From contig JAGDZO010000004.1 of assembly GCA_049115815.1 (NCBI GenBank), positions 62,001 to 126,000 on the forward strand: a stretch of DNA of 64,000 nucleotides, read 5' to 3'. This DNA is from Marinoscillum sp049115815 (GTDB taxonomy: Bacteria; Bacteroidota; Bacteroidia; Cytophagales; Cyclobacteriaceae). The position numbers and the translations under genes are program-made. Below are positions 1 through 9,390 of this stretch, in pieces; positions within the stretch are counted from its first letter, which is position 1; each line of letters begins with the position of its first letter. Under the pieces are notes generated by a model that worked only from the letters and a program-made list of their open reading frames with translations, did no database searches and had not been told where the DNA came from.

Positions 1-195
1 TGACGATAAATTGATGGGTGCTTTTCGCAATGAATAACCCAAATGTGGACATTCTGCATTGAAGGCAACAAGATCATTATTCACTCGAGTGATACAAAAC
101 TTTTCTCTCTCGTGAAGAAATGTAAGGATGCTTTGATTCGAAAAAGACTTTTCTAACTCGTCAGGTGAAGAAAAAAGAATTACTTCGTTATTCAT
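1..195 (-). CDS. Rieske-type [2Fe-2S] protein, N-terminal part (runs off the window)
   Basis: The minus strand is open from an ATG at 195 to the window edge and gives 65 residues. Residues 49-53 read CPHLG, which is the first half of the Rieske cluster motif (Cys-Pro-His-x-Gly). The preceding stretch (LVAFNAE) matches the beta strand that normally leads into it. The second half of the motif (CPWH-like) would lie outside the window. Small proteins of this kind are ferredoxin-like electron carriers or subunits of oxygenases; which one cannot be decided here. No membrane segment or signal peptide is seen at the N-terminus, so a soluble cytoplasmic protein is likely. Confidence 0.7.
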   Translation of the reverse strand, partial: MNNEVILFSSPDELEKSFSNQSILTFLHEREKFCITRVNNDLVAFNAECPHLGYSLRKAPINLSS

Positions 196-251
196 ACATT
201 GACAAATAGGCGATTTTTGGTCTATATTCGCTTTATAAAATCTAAATCATC

Positions 252-377
252 ATGGAAATAACAAATCCAGCCGTAACTGACGGTGTAAACCTCTTCGTAA
301 ACATCGTAATCTTTTTAGCAGCATTTGGTGCCGCTCTATCCTTGCTCGACGTTCGGAGAACCAATAAGTCAAAGTAA
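252..377 (+). CDS. Small single-pass membrane protein, 41 aa (hypothetical)
   Basis: An ATG at 252 opens 41 codons ending with TAA. The centre (about residues 12-32, NLFVNIVIFLAAFGAALSLL) is a clear hydrophobic membrane segment followed by a basic tail (RRTNKSK), so an N-out, C-in orientation is expected. It is divergent from the Rieske gene. A box resembling the Bacteroidota -7 element (TATATTCG) lies about 20 bases upstream. I recognise no family. The evidence is the coherent membrane topology and position only, so a chance ORF is possible. Confidence 0.4.
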   Translation: MEITNPAVTDGVNLFVNIVIFLAAFGAALSLLDVRRTNKSK

Positions 378-454
378 TTCTAATATTTGGTTGTCAATTT
401 ACAACCGAACTCTAGTCTGAGAAAGTCTTCCCAAAGTATAATAGGTCAAGTCGT

Positions 455-559
455 TTACACGTGATCTTTCTTGTGATTACTAACCTTGTGATTTGGTAGT
501 ATGATCGGGCAGATAATTGCCAAAACAAAAAGAAAGAGGATCAAACCTAGCATTGCCAT
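455..559 (-). CDS. Small hydrophobic ORF, 34 aa, downstream of gdhA (hypothetical)
   Basis: On the minus strand an ATG at 559 opens 34 codons. Residues 4-21 (LGLILFLFVLAIICPIIL) form one membrane segment, followed by a polar, basic tail. It begins 57 bases after the gdhA stop codon on the same strand, so it could be read through from gdhA. No ribosome binding site is obvious, which is normal in this phylum. There is no family assignment, and the ORF may be fortuitous. Confidence 0.28.
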   Translation of the reverse strand: MAMLGLILFLFVLAIICPIILPNHKVSNHKKDHV

Positions 560-616
560 AATTCGTGCTTTTTTGTAGACTTCAAAGATAGTCTTAATTG
601 GACTTGAAATCCAAGG

Positions 617-1966
617 CTATACCACACCTTGAGCAATCATTGCATTTGCCACTTTCACGAATCCAGCAATATTAGCCCCTTTAACATAGTCTACGTAGGT
701 ATCACTTTCTCTTCCGTACTCTTCACAGTTTGAGTGGATGTTTTTCATAATCATTTTCAACCGATAGTCCACTTCATCTCTTGTCCAAGACAATCTCTGT
801 GCATTCTGTGCCATCTCTAGACCTGATGTAGCCACACCTCCAGCATTTGAAGCTTTACCAGGACTAAACATCAGTTTCTTAGATCTAATAAAAGTCAATG
901 CTTCATCAGTTGTAGGCATATTAGCTCCTTCGAATACACCCACACAGCCATTTTTCACCAACTCTTTGGCATCATCCAGCTGAATTTCATTTTGAGTAGC
1001 ACAAGGAAAAGCCAAATCAACATTAAGCCCCCATGGGCGGCTGCCTTCTAAGAACTTTGCTCCAGGGTATTCCTCTGCATATTCACTCACCCTTCCCCTT
1101 CTTTCATTTTTCAGTTGCTTGATGAATTCCAATTTATCCGCGTCGATACCGTCCTTATCGTATATGCTACCTGAGGAATCAGATATAGAAACCGGCTTAG
1201 CACCGAACTCCAAAAGCTTCTCTATAGTATACTGCGCCACATTTCCGCTGCCTGACACAGCACATATTTTCCCTTCTAAACTATCTCCTTTTGTTTCTAG
1301 CACTTCCTTGCTAAAGTAAACTACTCCATAGCCTGTAGCTTCTGTCCGTATCAAGCTTCCCCCGTATTGCAAGCCCTTTCCAGTCAAAACCCCTGTGAAT
1401 TCATTGTTTAGTCTTTTGTACTGACCAAACATATATCCTATTTCTCTTGCACCTACACCTATATCTCCAGCGGGTACATCTGTATAACCACCAATATGCT
1501 TAGACAACTCCGTCATGAAGCTTTGGCAAAATCTCATTACTTCTTCGTCTGATTTTCCTTTAGGGTCAAAATCACTACCCCCTTTTCCTCCACCGAGAGG
1601 CAGGGTAGTCAAGCTATTCTTAAATACTTGCTCAAAAGCCAAAAACTTAAGAATCGAAAGGTTCACAGAAGGGTGAAACCTGAGTCCCCCTTTGTATGGA
1701 CCAATGGCTGAGTTCATCTGAACCCTAAAGCCCCTATTGGTTTGAATTCTTTTGTTATCATCCATCCATGGCACCCTAAACATTATGACGCGTTCGGGTT
1801 CGCACATTCTTTCAAGAACATTCGCTTCTTGGTAGATAGGCTTATCACTTATAAAAGGAATGATAGTCTCTGCGACCTCTTTAACTGCTTGGTTGAACTC
1901 AGGCTCATGAGCATTTCTCTTCTGAATTTTTTCTAAGAAATCGTTCACTTGTTGGTTATTCTCCAT
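617..1966 (-). CDS. gdhA: NADP-type glutamate dehydrogenase
   Basis: The product catalyses reductive amination of 2-oxoglutarate with ammonia to glutamate in the cytoplasm, the main low-affinity ammonia assimilation route. From the ATG at 1966 it is 449 residues, the usual length of the hexameric bacterial enzyme. The substrate site PYKGGLRFHP is at residues 90-99. PLGGGKGGSDFDPKG begins at 123, which places the catalytic lysine at 128, as in the E. coli enzyme. A nucleotide-binding loop (GSGNVA) follows in the second domain. The frame is open 21 codons further upstream, but those residues fit no family member, so the internal ATG is preferred. Cofactor preference (NADP) is inferred from overall similarity. 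Confidence 0.93.
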   Translation of the reverse strand: MENNQQVNDFLEKIQKRNAHEPEFNQAVKEVAETIIPFISDKPIYQEANVLERMCEPERVIMFRVPWMDDNKRIQTNRGFRVQMNSAIGPYKGGLRFHPSVNLSILKFLAFEQVFKNSLTTLPLGGGKGGSDFDPKGKSDEEVMRFCQSFMTELSKHIGGYTDVPAGDIGVGAREIGYMFGQYKRLNNEFTGVLTGKGLQYGGSLIRTEATGYGVVYFSKEVLETKGDSLEGKICAVSGSGNVAQYTIEKLLEFGAKPVSISDSSGSIYDKDGIDADKLEFIKQLKNERRGRVSEYAEEYPGAKFLEGSRPWGLNVDLAFPCATQNEIQLDDAKELVKNGCVGVFEGANMPTTDEALTFIRSKKLMFSPGKASNAGGVATSGLEMAQNAQRLSWTRDEVDYRLKMIMKNIHSNCEEYGRESDTYVDYVKGANIAGFVKVANAMIAQGVV

Positions 1967-2158
1967 GGGGTGATCAGTTTTTGAGTTGATATATACTATG
2001 TCAATATATAATTTTTTTTGGTGAAACACTTAATCAGCGCCCATTGTATGGCCATTCAAGATATAGATAGGCTCACCCTTAAATAAACCCTACTTATCCT
2101 TATATAAACCTTATTGGTGTAATATTCGTTATCTTAATAGTAACAAACCACCACTGTT

Positions 2159-2332
2159 ATGTATCAGAATGAAATAGAAAGTGAGATTATCTCCAAAGTG
2201 AGAAATCTCAACGGAAATCAAAAAACTGAGGTACTTAATTATCTAGAGAGGATTCCTAATATGCCTCATAGCACCAAGCGATACCGCAGAAAGGCTATGA
2301 AGCAAATTAGAGAAGCGCTAAGAGCTTCTTAG
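2159..2332 (+). CDS. Small basic hypothetical protein, 57 aa
   Basis: An ATG at 2159 opens 57 codons on the plus strand and its stop overlaps the convergent channel gene by four bases. The protein is highly charged: an amphipathic helix-like N-terminal half (NEIESEIISKVRNLNGNQK) and a very basic C-terminal half (HSTKRYRRKAMKQIREALRAS). It has no Cys, no signal and no membrane segment. A TAATATTCG box lies about 30 bases upstream. No family is recognised. The even amino-acid composition and helical pattern look like a real gene, possibly nucleic-acid binding, but this is inference. Confidence 0.5.
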   Translation: MYQNEIESEIISKVRNLNGNQKTEVLNYLERIPNMPHSTKRYRRKAMKQIREALRAS

Positions 2333-4230
2333 TCTTCGGAAAGTACAACTACCATATCTTCCATAGATAGGGTAAACATCTTAGATTTAGGAGGGTTTAC
2401 ATAAACTCCGTAACCCTTATCGGCTTCTTTTGCCTCAGTGATAACGCGGTATCCGATGGCTACTTCATTTTTGCGCGCTGCAGACTCGAGAATCGTATAG
2501 AAATTTATTGGCTCACCAATCTTCACATATTCCTTGGCAGGTTTAATGTAAATCTCTGAACCGTCGGCATCAAATAAGTCTTCAAACACCCTCATTAGAT
2601 ACTTGTTTTCAGCTACCTGACTCATCAATAGGGAGATCAGTTTATCACTAACGATAAAATCATCCGCACTAGTAATATCTGCTAGCTGCCTGTTTCTAAT
2701 GTCAAGCATCTCAGATACAATTTTATACTTATCACCCGTCTGTTCCGTGAAGCTTCTTAAGTGCAGTAGTGTAATCAAGGTTTGAGCATCTGCCTCCTGA
2801 ATAGGGAAATAGTTCTGATAACAAAGCAGCATGATGTAATCATACTGAACGAGGTTCATTTCAAGAAGCGTCTGTCTATCTGTAGTATCAGTTACTTCAA
2901 AAGACAAGTTGATGTTTTGTACCCTTTGTGAAAGTTTTGCAACTTCCTTGGCTGCATCATCAAACTTAGACATCACAATAACATCTGAATCATGTGGTAC
3001 GTAATAGTCAAGCTCTTGAATGATATACTTAGCCCTGTTGTTCCAGCCAAGAACCAAAATCTTTTCTTTTTCCTTTTTCTCAGCTTCAGTGTAAACGATC
3101 ATGTCTTCACCTGTGGTAACTACTTCTGGAGCATCCGGTACCAGCGTATCATCATCTTCTGTGATTCCAATTACCCTATCGCCTTCTTTGAAAATGGTGT
3201 CCATAGCTGGGTTGATCTCCACCGAGCCATCTCCATACTGAAGCCCCATGATCGCCGAGGTTTCATACGCGAACAATATTTCTCTAAAGGTCTTCCCAAT
3301 CAAGGACTCTTCTTCCATGAAATAAATCTCATCACCGCCGAAATCCATCAACTCAATATAAACCACACTCAACCCAGACTGTCTAGAAGTTTGGACCATG
3401 ATCCGAGAGATGATTTCATCAGATAAGATCAACTCCACTTCGTCCTTTCCTACCATCTTCGCCACTTCGAGGTTTTTCTTATCCTCCATTTCCGCAGTTA
3501 TATGATAAGGCTCCTCTCTTCGCTCAGGATTGGTTACAATTGCTACAATCGTCTTGATAATTTGAGAATCTGAGTTCTCATTGTCTTTATCCAAAATGAT
3601 AATCGCCTTAGTATCAAATGGATTGGCGATGTATAAATCATGTACGTCAATAGGATTACCAGTACGACAGATAACTTCTGTGGTGCCTGTGCTTCCTACT
3701 TTATCTCTTATCTCGTCTTCCATCAAAACCTTATCCATATCGGCAAGGATGACGATGACCCCTCTTTTCTGGTTTTCATTCGCGATAACGATCTCCGAAA
3801 TGATGGTAAATATTTTTGATGACCAACCCAATATCAATACATGATCTTGCTCTATTACGAAAGACCTACCTTTTCTAAGCTGATCCATTTTTTCAAGAAT
3901 ACCATTGGATACAAGACCAATGAGTGTGGAGATCAAGACCAGCCCTAAAAAAGTGGTAAGCATCATGAACAACCGAAATGGCCAATTGTCTTCATGGTTT
4001 CCCAATACCCCGGGATCCAAAACGTGAGTCATATTCACCCACAGTGACTCGAAGATGGTGAAGTCATCATCATGATCTGGATGTAGTCCCGTGAACAAAA
4101 GCGCAACTCCGAACACAACGATAATAGCCAATCCTATCATGCCAAGTCCGTAAATCATGGACATTGTTCCTTTTGATAGATAATTATCAAAGCGGTATTT
4201 GAATCGAGTCTTAAAATTGAATTTACTCAT
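2329..4230 (-). CDS. CASTOR/POLLUX-type ion channel with RCK/TrkA-N domains
   Basis: The 633-residue protein has a short cytoplasmic N-terminus, a membrane helix at about residues 24-48, a pore-like loop (SLWVNMTHVLDPG, about 62-75) and a second helix at about 86-110. It continues into a long cytoplasmic part built of two Rossmann-like RCK halves (VLILGWSSK near 132 and ILVLGWNNRAKYI near 394). This order and the LDPG pore motif match the CASTOR/POLLUX/DMI1 channel family, which conducts cations (K+ or Ca2+, as debated for the plant proteins) under control of ligands binding the RCK ring. The gene stands alone between intergenic gaps. The bacterial role is not known to me; ion homeostasis is inferred. 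Confidence 0.85.
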   Translation of the reverse strand: MSKFNFKTRFKYRFDNYLSKGTMSMIYGLGMIGLAIIVVFGVALLFTGLHPDHDDDFTIFESLWVNMTHVLDPGVLGNHEDNWPFRLFMMLTTFLGLVLISTLIGLVSNGILEKMDQLRKGRSFVIEQDHVLILGWSSKIFTIISEIVIANENQKRGVIVILADMDKVLMEDEIRDKVGSTGTTEVICRTGNPIDVHDLYIANPFDTKAIIILDKDNENSDSQIIKTIVAIVTNPERREEPYHITAEMEDKKNLEVAKMVGKDEVELILSDEIISRIMVQTSRQSGLSVVYIELMDFGGDEIYFMEEESLIGKTFREILFAYETSAIMGLQYGDGSVEINPAMDTIFKEGDRVIGITEDDDTLVPDAPEVVTTGEDMIVYTEAEKKEKEKILVLGWNNRAKYIIQELDYYVPHDSDVIVMSKFDDAAKEVAKLSQRVQNINLSFEVTDTTDRQTLLEMNLVQYDYIMLLCYQNYFPIQEADAQTLITLLHLRSFTEQTGDKYKIVSEMLDIRNRQLADITSADDFIVSDKLISLLMSQVAENKYLMRVFEDLFDADGSEIYIKPAKEYVKIGEPINFYTILESAARKNEVAIGYRVITEAKEADKGYGVYVNPPKSKMFTLSMEDMVVVLSED

Positions 4231-4336
4231 CAGGTATGTTTGAAAATGAAGGACTTGAAAAGATACGCAAAACTAAATGAATTTATAAATTTTCACCCTT
4301 TCGCGATTATATACCTTTTTAGAGAATTGATACGTT

Positions 4337-4876
4337 CTATTTCATCTCTACGAGCCTCAAAAAATCATAGCAAGTAATGCGGAAACGTTCTTTAACCTCT
4401 TCATCGCCAAACAAAGGGTTCCAATCATTTTTTTGGTCTAAATAGTATAGGGTATCCCTTTGCACAAGACTATTATAAACTTCAATAGAAAATTGGGTTT
4501 GATCAATCGGGGTAATCAGGCGTAAAGAGCGTATACTAGACGAATCAGAATTTACCTTTAGTATGACCTCTTCAATGTTTTCAGATCCGCCGAGCATAAT
4601 ATATGCCTGATCCCTCCTCCAATTCAGAACTAAATAGGGTTCTAGGAAGGCTGAGGTGTTTATGTCATATTTCGGATAATAATAATTCAACCCTTGATCC
4701 TTCAATTCCTTTAGGTCATAATATGATCTTCTTACATTGTTAAAATAGATTTCTGAGGCATCTGTTGTGTTAAACCTTAGCTCACCCAATGAAACAGCCT
4801 GATTCTGAGTAGATGGTGAACAAGAATATAGCACGAGTGTTAGTAAGCATAGGACAAATTCTGTTAAACATTTCAT
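4337..4876 (-). CDS. Putative lipoprotein, 179 aa, unknown function
   Basis: The protein starts with a lipoprotein signal peptide: a short N-terminus, a hydrophobic core (FVLCLLTLVL) and a lipobox ending in YSC with Cys at residue 19. The mature part has about 160 residues, is rich in Tyr, Asn and Asp, and has alternating beta-strand character. No domain is recognised. It is divergent from the response regulator with a 66-base gap, so the two may share a control region. Anchoring in the inner or outer membrane is expected. Confidence 0.7.
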   Translation of the reverse strand: MKCLTEFVLCLLTLVLYSCSPSTQNQAVSLGELRFNTTDASEIYFNNVRRSYYDLKELKDQGLNYYYPKYDINTSAFLEPYLVLNWRRDQAYIMLGGSENIEEVILKVNSDSSSIRSLRLITPIDQTQFSIEVYNSLVQRDTLYYLDQKNDWNPLFGDEEVKERFRITCYDFLRLVEMK

Positions 4877-4942
4877 AATTAACTACTTATCAAATAATGT
4901 GATCGATGTGTTTTATACTACCTTAGGAGAATCAAACTGACT

Positions 4943-5599
4943 ATGGAGAACAAGCAAATTAAAGTCTTAATGGCGGATGATCACGCACTTTTTCGAAAGG
5001 GCATGGCAGCTATGGTGAAATCTTTTGAAATAGTCGCTGAAGTCTCTGATGTGGAAAATGGTCAGAAAGCCATCGATGCGCTATCCGAAAAGCATTACGA
5101 CATCTTGCTATTGGACCTAGAAATGCCTGTTTTGGATGGCTGGGAAACAGCCAAGCATGTAGTAGAGAATTTTCCTAACACCAACATCATCATGATATCC
5201 ATGCATGATTCGTTGAGCATGATCTCCGATCTTATAACTATTGGTGTTCATAGCTACTTGGTTAAAACATGTCAGCCTGAAGAGGTAAGCCAGGCCATTC
5301 ATTCGGTCTGCAATAATGAATTTTACTACAACCAGGTAGTTGCTAAAGCTTTGCACCAGAAAGTAAAAAACGAGGACAAGAGAAAAACCATTCCTAAGCC
5401 TAATCAGCTCACTAAACGAGAAACAGAAATTTTAGAGTTGATCTGTAAGGAAATGACAATGAAGGAAATCGGTGAACAGCTATTCATCAGCGAGCAGACC
5501 ATCCATTCACATCGAAAAAATCTCATGAAAAAAACTGACGCGAAGAATGCTGTCGGCTTGGTAAAATACGCTGTTCAGAATCAGATTGTAGTTTTTTAA
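4943..5599 (+). CDS. NarL/LuxR-type response regulator (orphan)
   Basis: The 218-residue protein has a receiver domain (about 6-125) with the acidic pair in MADDHALF, the phospho-acceptor Asp in LLLDLEMPVLDGW (about residue 57), and the conserved Lys in SYLVKT. A LuxR/NarL helix-turn-helix domain follows at about 148-212 (LTKRETEILELI and the recognition helix SEQTIHSHRKNL). It acts as a DNA-binding transcription regulator switched by phosphorylation. No histidine kinase is adjacent, so its partner lies elsewhere. The divergent lipoprotein gene is a possible target, which is only inference. Confidence 0.92.
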   Translation: MENKQIKVLMADDHALFRKGMAAMVKSFEIVAEVSDVENGQKAIDALSEKHYDILLLDLEMPVLDGWETAKHVVENFPNTNIIMISMHDSLSMISDLITIGVHSYLVKTCQPEEVSQAIHSVCNNEFYYNQVVAKALHQKVKNEDKRKTIPKPNQLTKRETEILELICKEMTMKEIGEQLFISEQTIHSHRKNLMKKTDAKNAVGLVKYAVQNQIVVF

Positions 5600-5740
5600 A
5601 AGAATTGGCTCATTTAGACATTGTCTTAATAAAATTTTTCTTCTAAACTTTCCAACCTTTTCTGACCTCAACGGGACTTATAGTTATTCGAGAATCTAGT
5701 CTTCTTGAATATCAAACGTAATCTGGAGAGGATTATAACT

Positions 5741-5776
5741 AAAAAACCCTTGCAGCTTTTGCTACAAGGGTTTTTT
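5741..5776 (-). terminator. Strong intrinsic terminator after fadA
   Basis: A perfect 12-base inverted repeat (AAAAAACCCTTG ... CAAGGGTTTTTT) surrounds a 12-base loop. It lies just beyond the fadA stop on the minus strand, and T-rich ends occur on both strands, so it could also end the transcript of the plus-strand response regulator. Confidence 0.85.
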
Positions 5777-5794
5777 ATGAGCTACAATTTTATG

Positions 5795-6967
5795 CTATTT
5801 CAGGTATTCATAAATCCCAGCTACTCCTTGACCTCCTCCTACACAAGCAGTGACCATTCCATATTTGCCACTTCTTCTTCCCAGCTCATTGAATAATGAT
5901 ATAGAAAGTTTAGCCCCTGTACAGCCAAGCGGGTGACCTAATGCTATCGCACCACCATTTACATTGAGAATATCTGTATTCAAATCAAGCCCTTTCACCA
6001 CAGCCAGAGATTGAGCAGCAAACGCCTCATTTAATTCTATCAAATCCAAATCGTTTTGCTTGAGGCCAGCTTGCTTCAATGCTTTCGGAACAGCCTCTAC
6101 TGGCCCTATTCCCATAATCCTAGGATTAACGCCTGCCGCTGCATAGCTTACCATTTTAGCTATTGGCTCTAGATTGTATTCCTTCACCATTTTTTCGGAC
6201 ATGACCATAACGAAAGCTGCTCCATCTGAAGTTGGAGAAGAATTACCTGCTGTCACCTGTCCTCCCTGCTTAAATGCAGGACGCAAATTCGATAGTGAAT
6301 CCATATTCGTTTCCGGACGAACGCATTCATCTGTATCTACTATGTATTCTTTCTTTTTTCTTTGGCCATCCTTCACAAAAATCTCCTCAACAGTCACCGG
6401 AACAATTTCCTCCTTGAACTTGCCATCGGCAATGGCCTTGGCTGCTTTCTGATGAGATCCCATCGCAAATTCATTGGCTTCATCTTTCGAAATATTGAAA
6501 TCCTTCGCAACTTCCTCAGCTGTTAAGCCCATGCTCAGATAATACTCTGGGTTGTTTTCAGCAATTTTCCAGTTAAGAGCAGTTTTATACCCCAACATAG
6601 GTACCAATGACATAGACTCTGTACCTCCAGCAATGATACAATCTGCTGTGCCAGAATGTACTCGAGCACAAGCCAAATGGATGGCTTCAAGTCCCGAACC
6701 ACAATATCTATTGATAATCATACCCGGCACTTCTACCGGTAAAGAAAGAAGAGAAATCATTCTTCCCATTTGCATGCCTTGTTCTGCTTCAGGAATAGCA
6801 TTTCCTACGATAAGATCATCTACTCTTTTCGCATCAAAATTGTCAATAGAGTTTACCAAATGCTTGATGACATCTGCGGCCAAATCATCCGGTCTATAAA
6901 ACCGGAATCCTCCTTTTTTTGCTCGACCTACTGCCGAACGAAATCCTGCTACTATATATGCATCCAT
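5795..6967 (-). CDS. fadA: Acetyl-CoA C-acyltransferase (3-ketoacyl-CoA thiolase)
   Basis: The product performs the last step of fatty-acid beta-oxidation, thiolytic cleavage of 3-ketoacyl-CoA. The 390-residue protein has the nucleophilic Cys at 89 (NRYCGSGLEAIH), the catalytic His at 345 (GGAIALGHPLGCTGAK) and the acid/base Cys at 375 (MVTACVGGGQG), all in the places expected of a degradative thiolase. It lies 23 bases downstream of fadN and ends at a strong terminator, so marR-fadN-fadA form one operon. The length is complete. The specificity for long chains rather than acetoacetyl-CoA is inferred from the partner gene. Confidence 0.93.
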   Translation of the reverse strand: MDAYIVAGFRSAVGRAKKGGFRFYRPDDLAADVIKHLVNSIDNFDAKRVDDLIVGNAIPEAEQGMQMGRMISLLSLPVEVPGMIINRYCGSGLEAIHLACARVHSGTADCIIAGGTESMSLVPMLGYKTALNWKIAENNPEYYLSMGLTAEEVAKDFNISKDEANEFAMGSHQKAAKAIADGKFKEEIVPVTVEEIFVKDGQRKKKEYIVDTDECVRPETNMDSLSNLRPAFKQGGQVTAGNSSPTSDGAAFVMVMSEKMVKEYNLEPIAKMVSYAAAGVNPRIMGIGPVEAVPKALKQAGLKQNDLDLIELNEAFAAQSLAVVKGLDLNTDILNVNGGAIALGHPLGCTGAKLSISLFNELGRRSGKYGMVTACVGGGQGVAGIYEYLK

Positions 6968-6990
6968 AATTTTAGGTGTCTTTTAATATT

Positions 6991-9390
6991 CTAGTTTCTT
7001 AATGGTTTGCCTTTGAAGAGGATGCTTTGGATTCTCTCCAAAGTCTTCTGCTCTCCACAAAGACTTAAAAATGCTTCTCTCTCCAAATCCAACAAATAAG
7101 ATTCACTGACCAACGTATTGGCAGACAAATCTCCTCCACTCATTACCCAAGCCAGTTTTCCTGCAATCTTGGCGTCATGATCTGAGATATAGGCTCCATA
7201 CTTCATGCCTGTGATGCCAGCACCAAACATGGCCATACTTGATCTTCCATGCACTTTGATATCATGACGTTCAGTAGGTTGTGTATATCCAGCACTTACC
7301 ATTTCTAGCACTCTGTTTTTGGCGTCTGCCAATAATCTGGCTCTGTTCAACGTGATTCCATCACTTGGCTTGAGTATATCCATTGCCCTCGCCTCGTGTG
7401 CCGAAGTGGCTACTTTGGCGGTGGCTATATTCATGAAATACTCCTGAAGGATATTTAGTTCCGGATCGTTTGGCATGTATTTATCCGAAGCTCTCAATGT
7501 GAGCTCCTTAGTTCCTCCACCTCCTGGGATCAAACCTACACCTACCTCTACAAGACCAATGTAACTTTCGGCATGAGCCTGTATTGCATCACAATGAAGC
7601 GAAAGCTCGCAACCTCCGCCTAAAGCCAAACCTGCTGGCGCAGATACAACCGGAATGGATGAAAATCTGGCGCGAGTCATAGTAGACTGAAATTGACGAA
7701 TCATCATATCGATTTCGTCAAACTCCTGATCCACAGCGAACATGAATAGCATAGCCAAATTGGCTCCAGCTGAGAAGTTCTGGCCTTCATTTCCGATTAC
7801 AAGTCCTTGAAAATCTTTTTCCGCAAGGTTGATGGCTGTGTTGACTCCTTCGATCACCTCTGCTCCTATGGAGTTCATTTTGGTATGGAACTCAATATTT
7901 AAGACTCCATCTCCAATATCATAAATTGTAGCTCCGTCGTTTTCCCAAACTATGTTGTTCTCTTTGAAAGCATCCAAATAGATAAATCCTTCTGTTCCCG
8001 GAACAACTTTATATGACTTGCTATCTACATCATAATATTGCTTCTTGCCGTTTTCGTACTTGTAAAAGGTAGTGTGACCAGCCGCGAGCATTTCATCAAC
8101 CCAAGCTGCCGGTGCAAGACCTTGCTCTTTCATGTTCACTACACAGGCCGCAAGTCCCATAGCGTCCCAAGTAGCAAAAGGCCCAAGCTCCCAACCGAAT
8201 CCCGCAGCTACTGCCTGATCGATTCTGTATAATTCATCTGCTACTTCAGGAATTCGCTCTGTACAATATCTGAATAAATCGAAGAATGATGCTCTGTAGA
8301 AATCCCCTTCACGCCCTTCATGCTCAATGGCCAGTTTGAGTCTTTTCTTAAGGTCTTCCTCGTTCTTGGTTTTATCCAGAATGTCGAGCTTAACCTTACT
8401 TTTGGATTCATACTCAAAAGTTTGAAGGTTAAGCTCTAAGATTTCTTTTCTGCCGTCCTCTACTACTTTCTTATAATAACCTTGCTTTGTTTTATCTCCC
8501 CACCATTTACGATCATATAATTCTTGAACGATCTTAGGGAGTTTAAATTTATCTCGTGACTCATCCTTTGGAAGCCCTTCATAAAGTCCGGCGGCCACTT
8601 TCACTGCAGTATCAAGCCCGACTACATCCATGGTTCTGAATGTAGCAGATTTCGGTCTTCCGATTACCGGACCACTCAATTTGTCGACCTCATTAACTGT
8701 AAGTCCCATTTTTTCGATGGTGTGCATTCCCGACATGATGGCATAGATACCTATCCTATTCGCGATAAATGCAGGGGTGTCTTTACACAATACGGTCTCT
8801 TTACCGAGATATAAATCTCCGTATTCCATGAAGAAGTCAACAACTTCTTTTTTGGTACGCTTGGTAGGTATTACCTCCAAAAGTTTTAGATACCTTGGGG
8901 GATTGAAGAAGTGGGTACCACAAAAGTGATCTTGGAAATCATCGCTTCTACCATCTAGCATCAAGTTGATCGGGATACCAGAGGTATTTGACGAAATCAA
9001 AGTACCTGGCTTCCTATGTTTCTCAACCTTTTCAAAAAGAGACTTTTTGATATCAAGGTTTTCCACTACAGCTTCGATGATCCAGTCGTAAGATTCAATC
9101 TTATGAAGATCATCATCAAAATTCCCTGTGGTGATCAGCTGAGCTTTTGACTTTTCATAAAGGGGTGAGGGCTTTGATTTTACAGCTGTATCTAGAGCTG
9201 CATTGACCAATCTGTTTTTAACCTGGGGTGAATCCAATGAAAGTCCGGCGGACTTTTCACTATCCAGCAACTCCTTGGGGCTAATGTCTAGAAGAAGAAC
9301 TTCTAGTCCAATATTTGCGAAGTGACATGCGATTCTCGAGCCCATGATACCTGAGCCAAGAACTACCGCCTTTTTAATTTTTCGTTTCAT
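6991..9390 (-). CDS. fadN: 3-hydroxyacyl-CoA dehydrogenase / enoyl-CoA hydratase fusion (FadN type)
   Basis: This 799-residue bifunctional enzyme carries out hydration of enoyl-CoA and NAD-dependent oxidation of 3-hydroxyacyl-CoA. The dehydrogenase half comes first: the NAD loop GSGIMGSRIACHFA is at about 12-25, and the signature GTHFFNPPRYLKLLEVIP and a C-terminal dehydrogenase domain follow. A crotonase-like half then starts around residue 495 (GNEGQNFSAGANLAML, GLALGGGCELSLH). This order is that of Bacillus FadN, the reverse of E. coli FadB. It overlaps the marR gene by 17 bases, pointing to translational coupling. No acyl-CoA dehydrogenase gene is attached to the operon here. Confidence 0.92.
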   Translation of the reverse strand: MKRKIKKAVVLGSGIMGSRIACHFANIGLEVLLLDISPKELLDSEKSAGLSLDSPQVKNRLVNAALDTAVKSKPSPLYEKSKAQLITTGNFDDDLHKIESYDWIIEAVVENLDIKKSLFEKVEKHRKPGTLISSNTSGIPINLMLDGRSDDFQDHFCGTHFFNPPRYLKLLEVIPTKRTKKEVVDFFMEYGDLYLGKETVLCKDTPAFIANRIGIYAIMSGMHTIEKMGLTVNEVDKLSGPVIGRPKSATFRTMDVVGLDTAVKVAAGLYEGLPKDESRDKFKLPKIVQELYDRKWWGDKTKQGYYKKVVEDGRKEILELNLQTFEYESKSKVKLDILDKTKNEEDLKKRLKLAIEHEGREGDFYRASFFDLFRYCTERIPEVADELYRIDQAVAAGFGWELGPFATWDAMGLAACVVNMKEQGLAPAAWVDEMLAAGHTTFYKYENGKKQYYDVDSKSYKVVPGTEGFIYLDAFKENNIVWENDGATIYDIGDGVLNIEFHTKMNSIGAEVIEGVNTAINLAEKDFQGLVIGNEGQNFSAGANLAMLFMFAVDQEFDEIDMMIRQFQSTMTRARFSSIPVVSAPAGLALGGGCELSLHCDAIQAHAESYIGLVEVGVGLIPGGGGTKELTLRASDKYMPNDPELNILQEYFMNIATAKVATSAHEARAMDILKPSDGITLNRARLLADAKNRVLEMVSAGYTQPTERHDIKVHGRSSMAMFGAGITGMKYGAYISDHDAKIAGKLAWVMSGGDLSANTLVSESYLLDLEREAFLSLCGEQKTLERIQSILFKGKPLRN

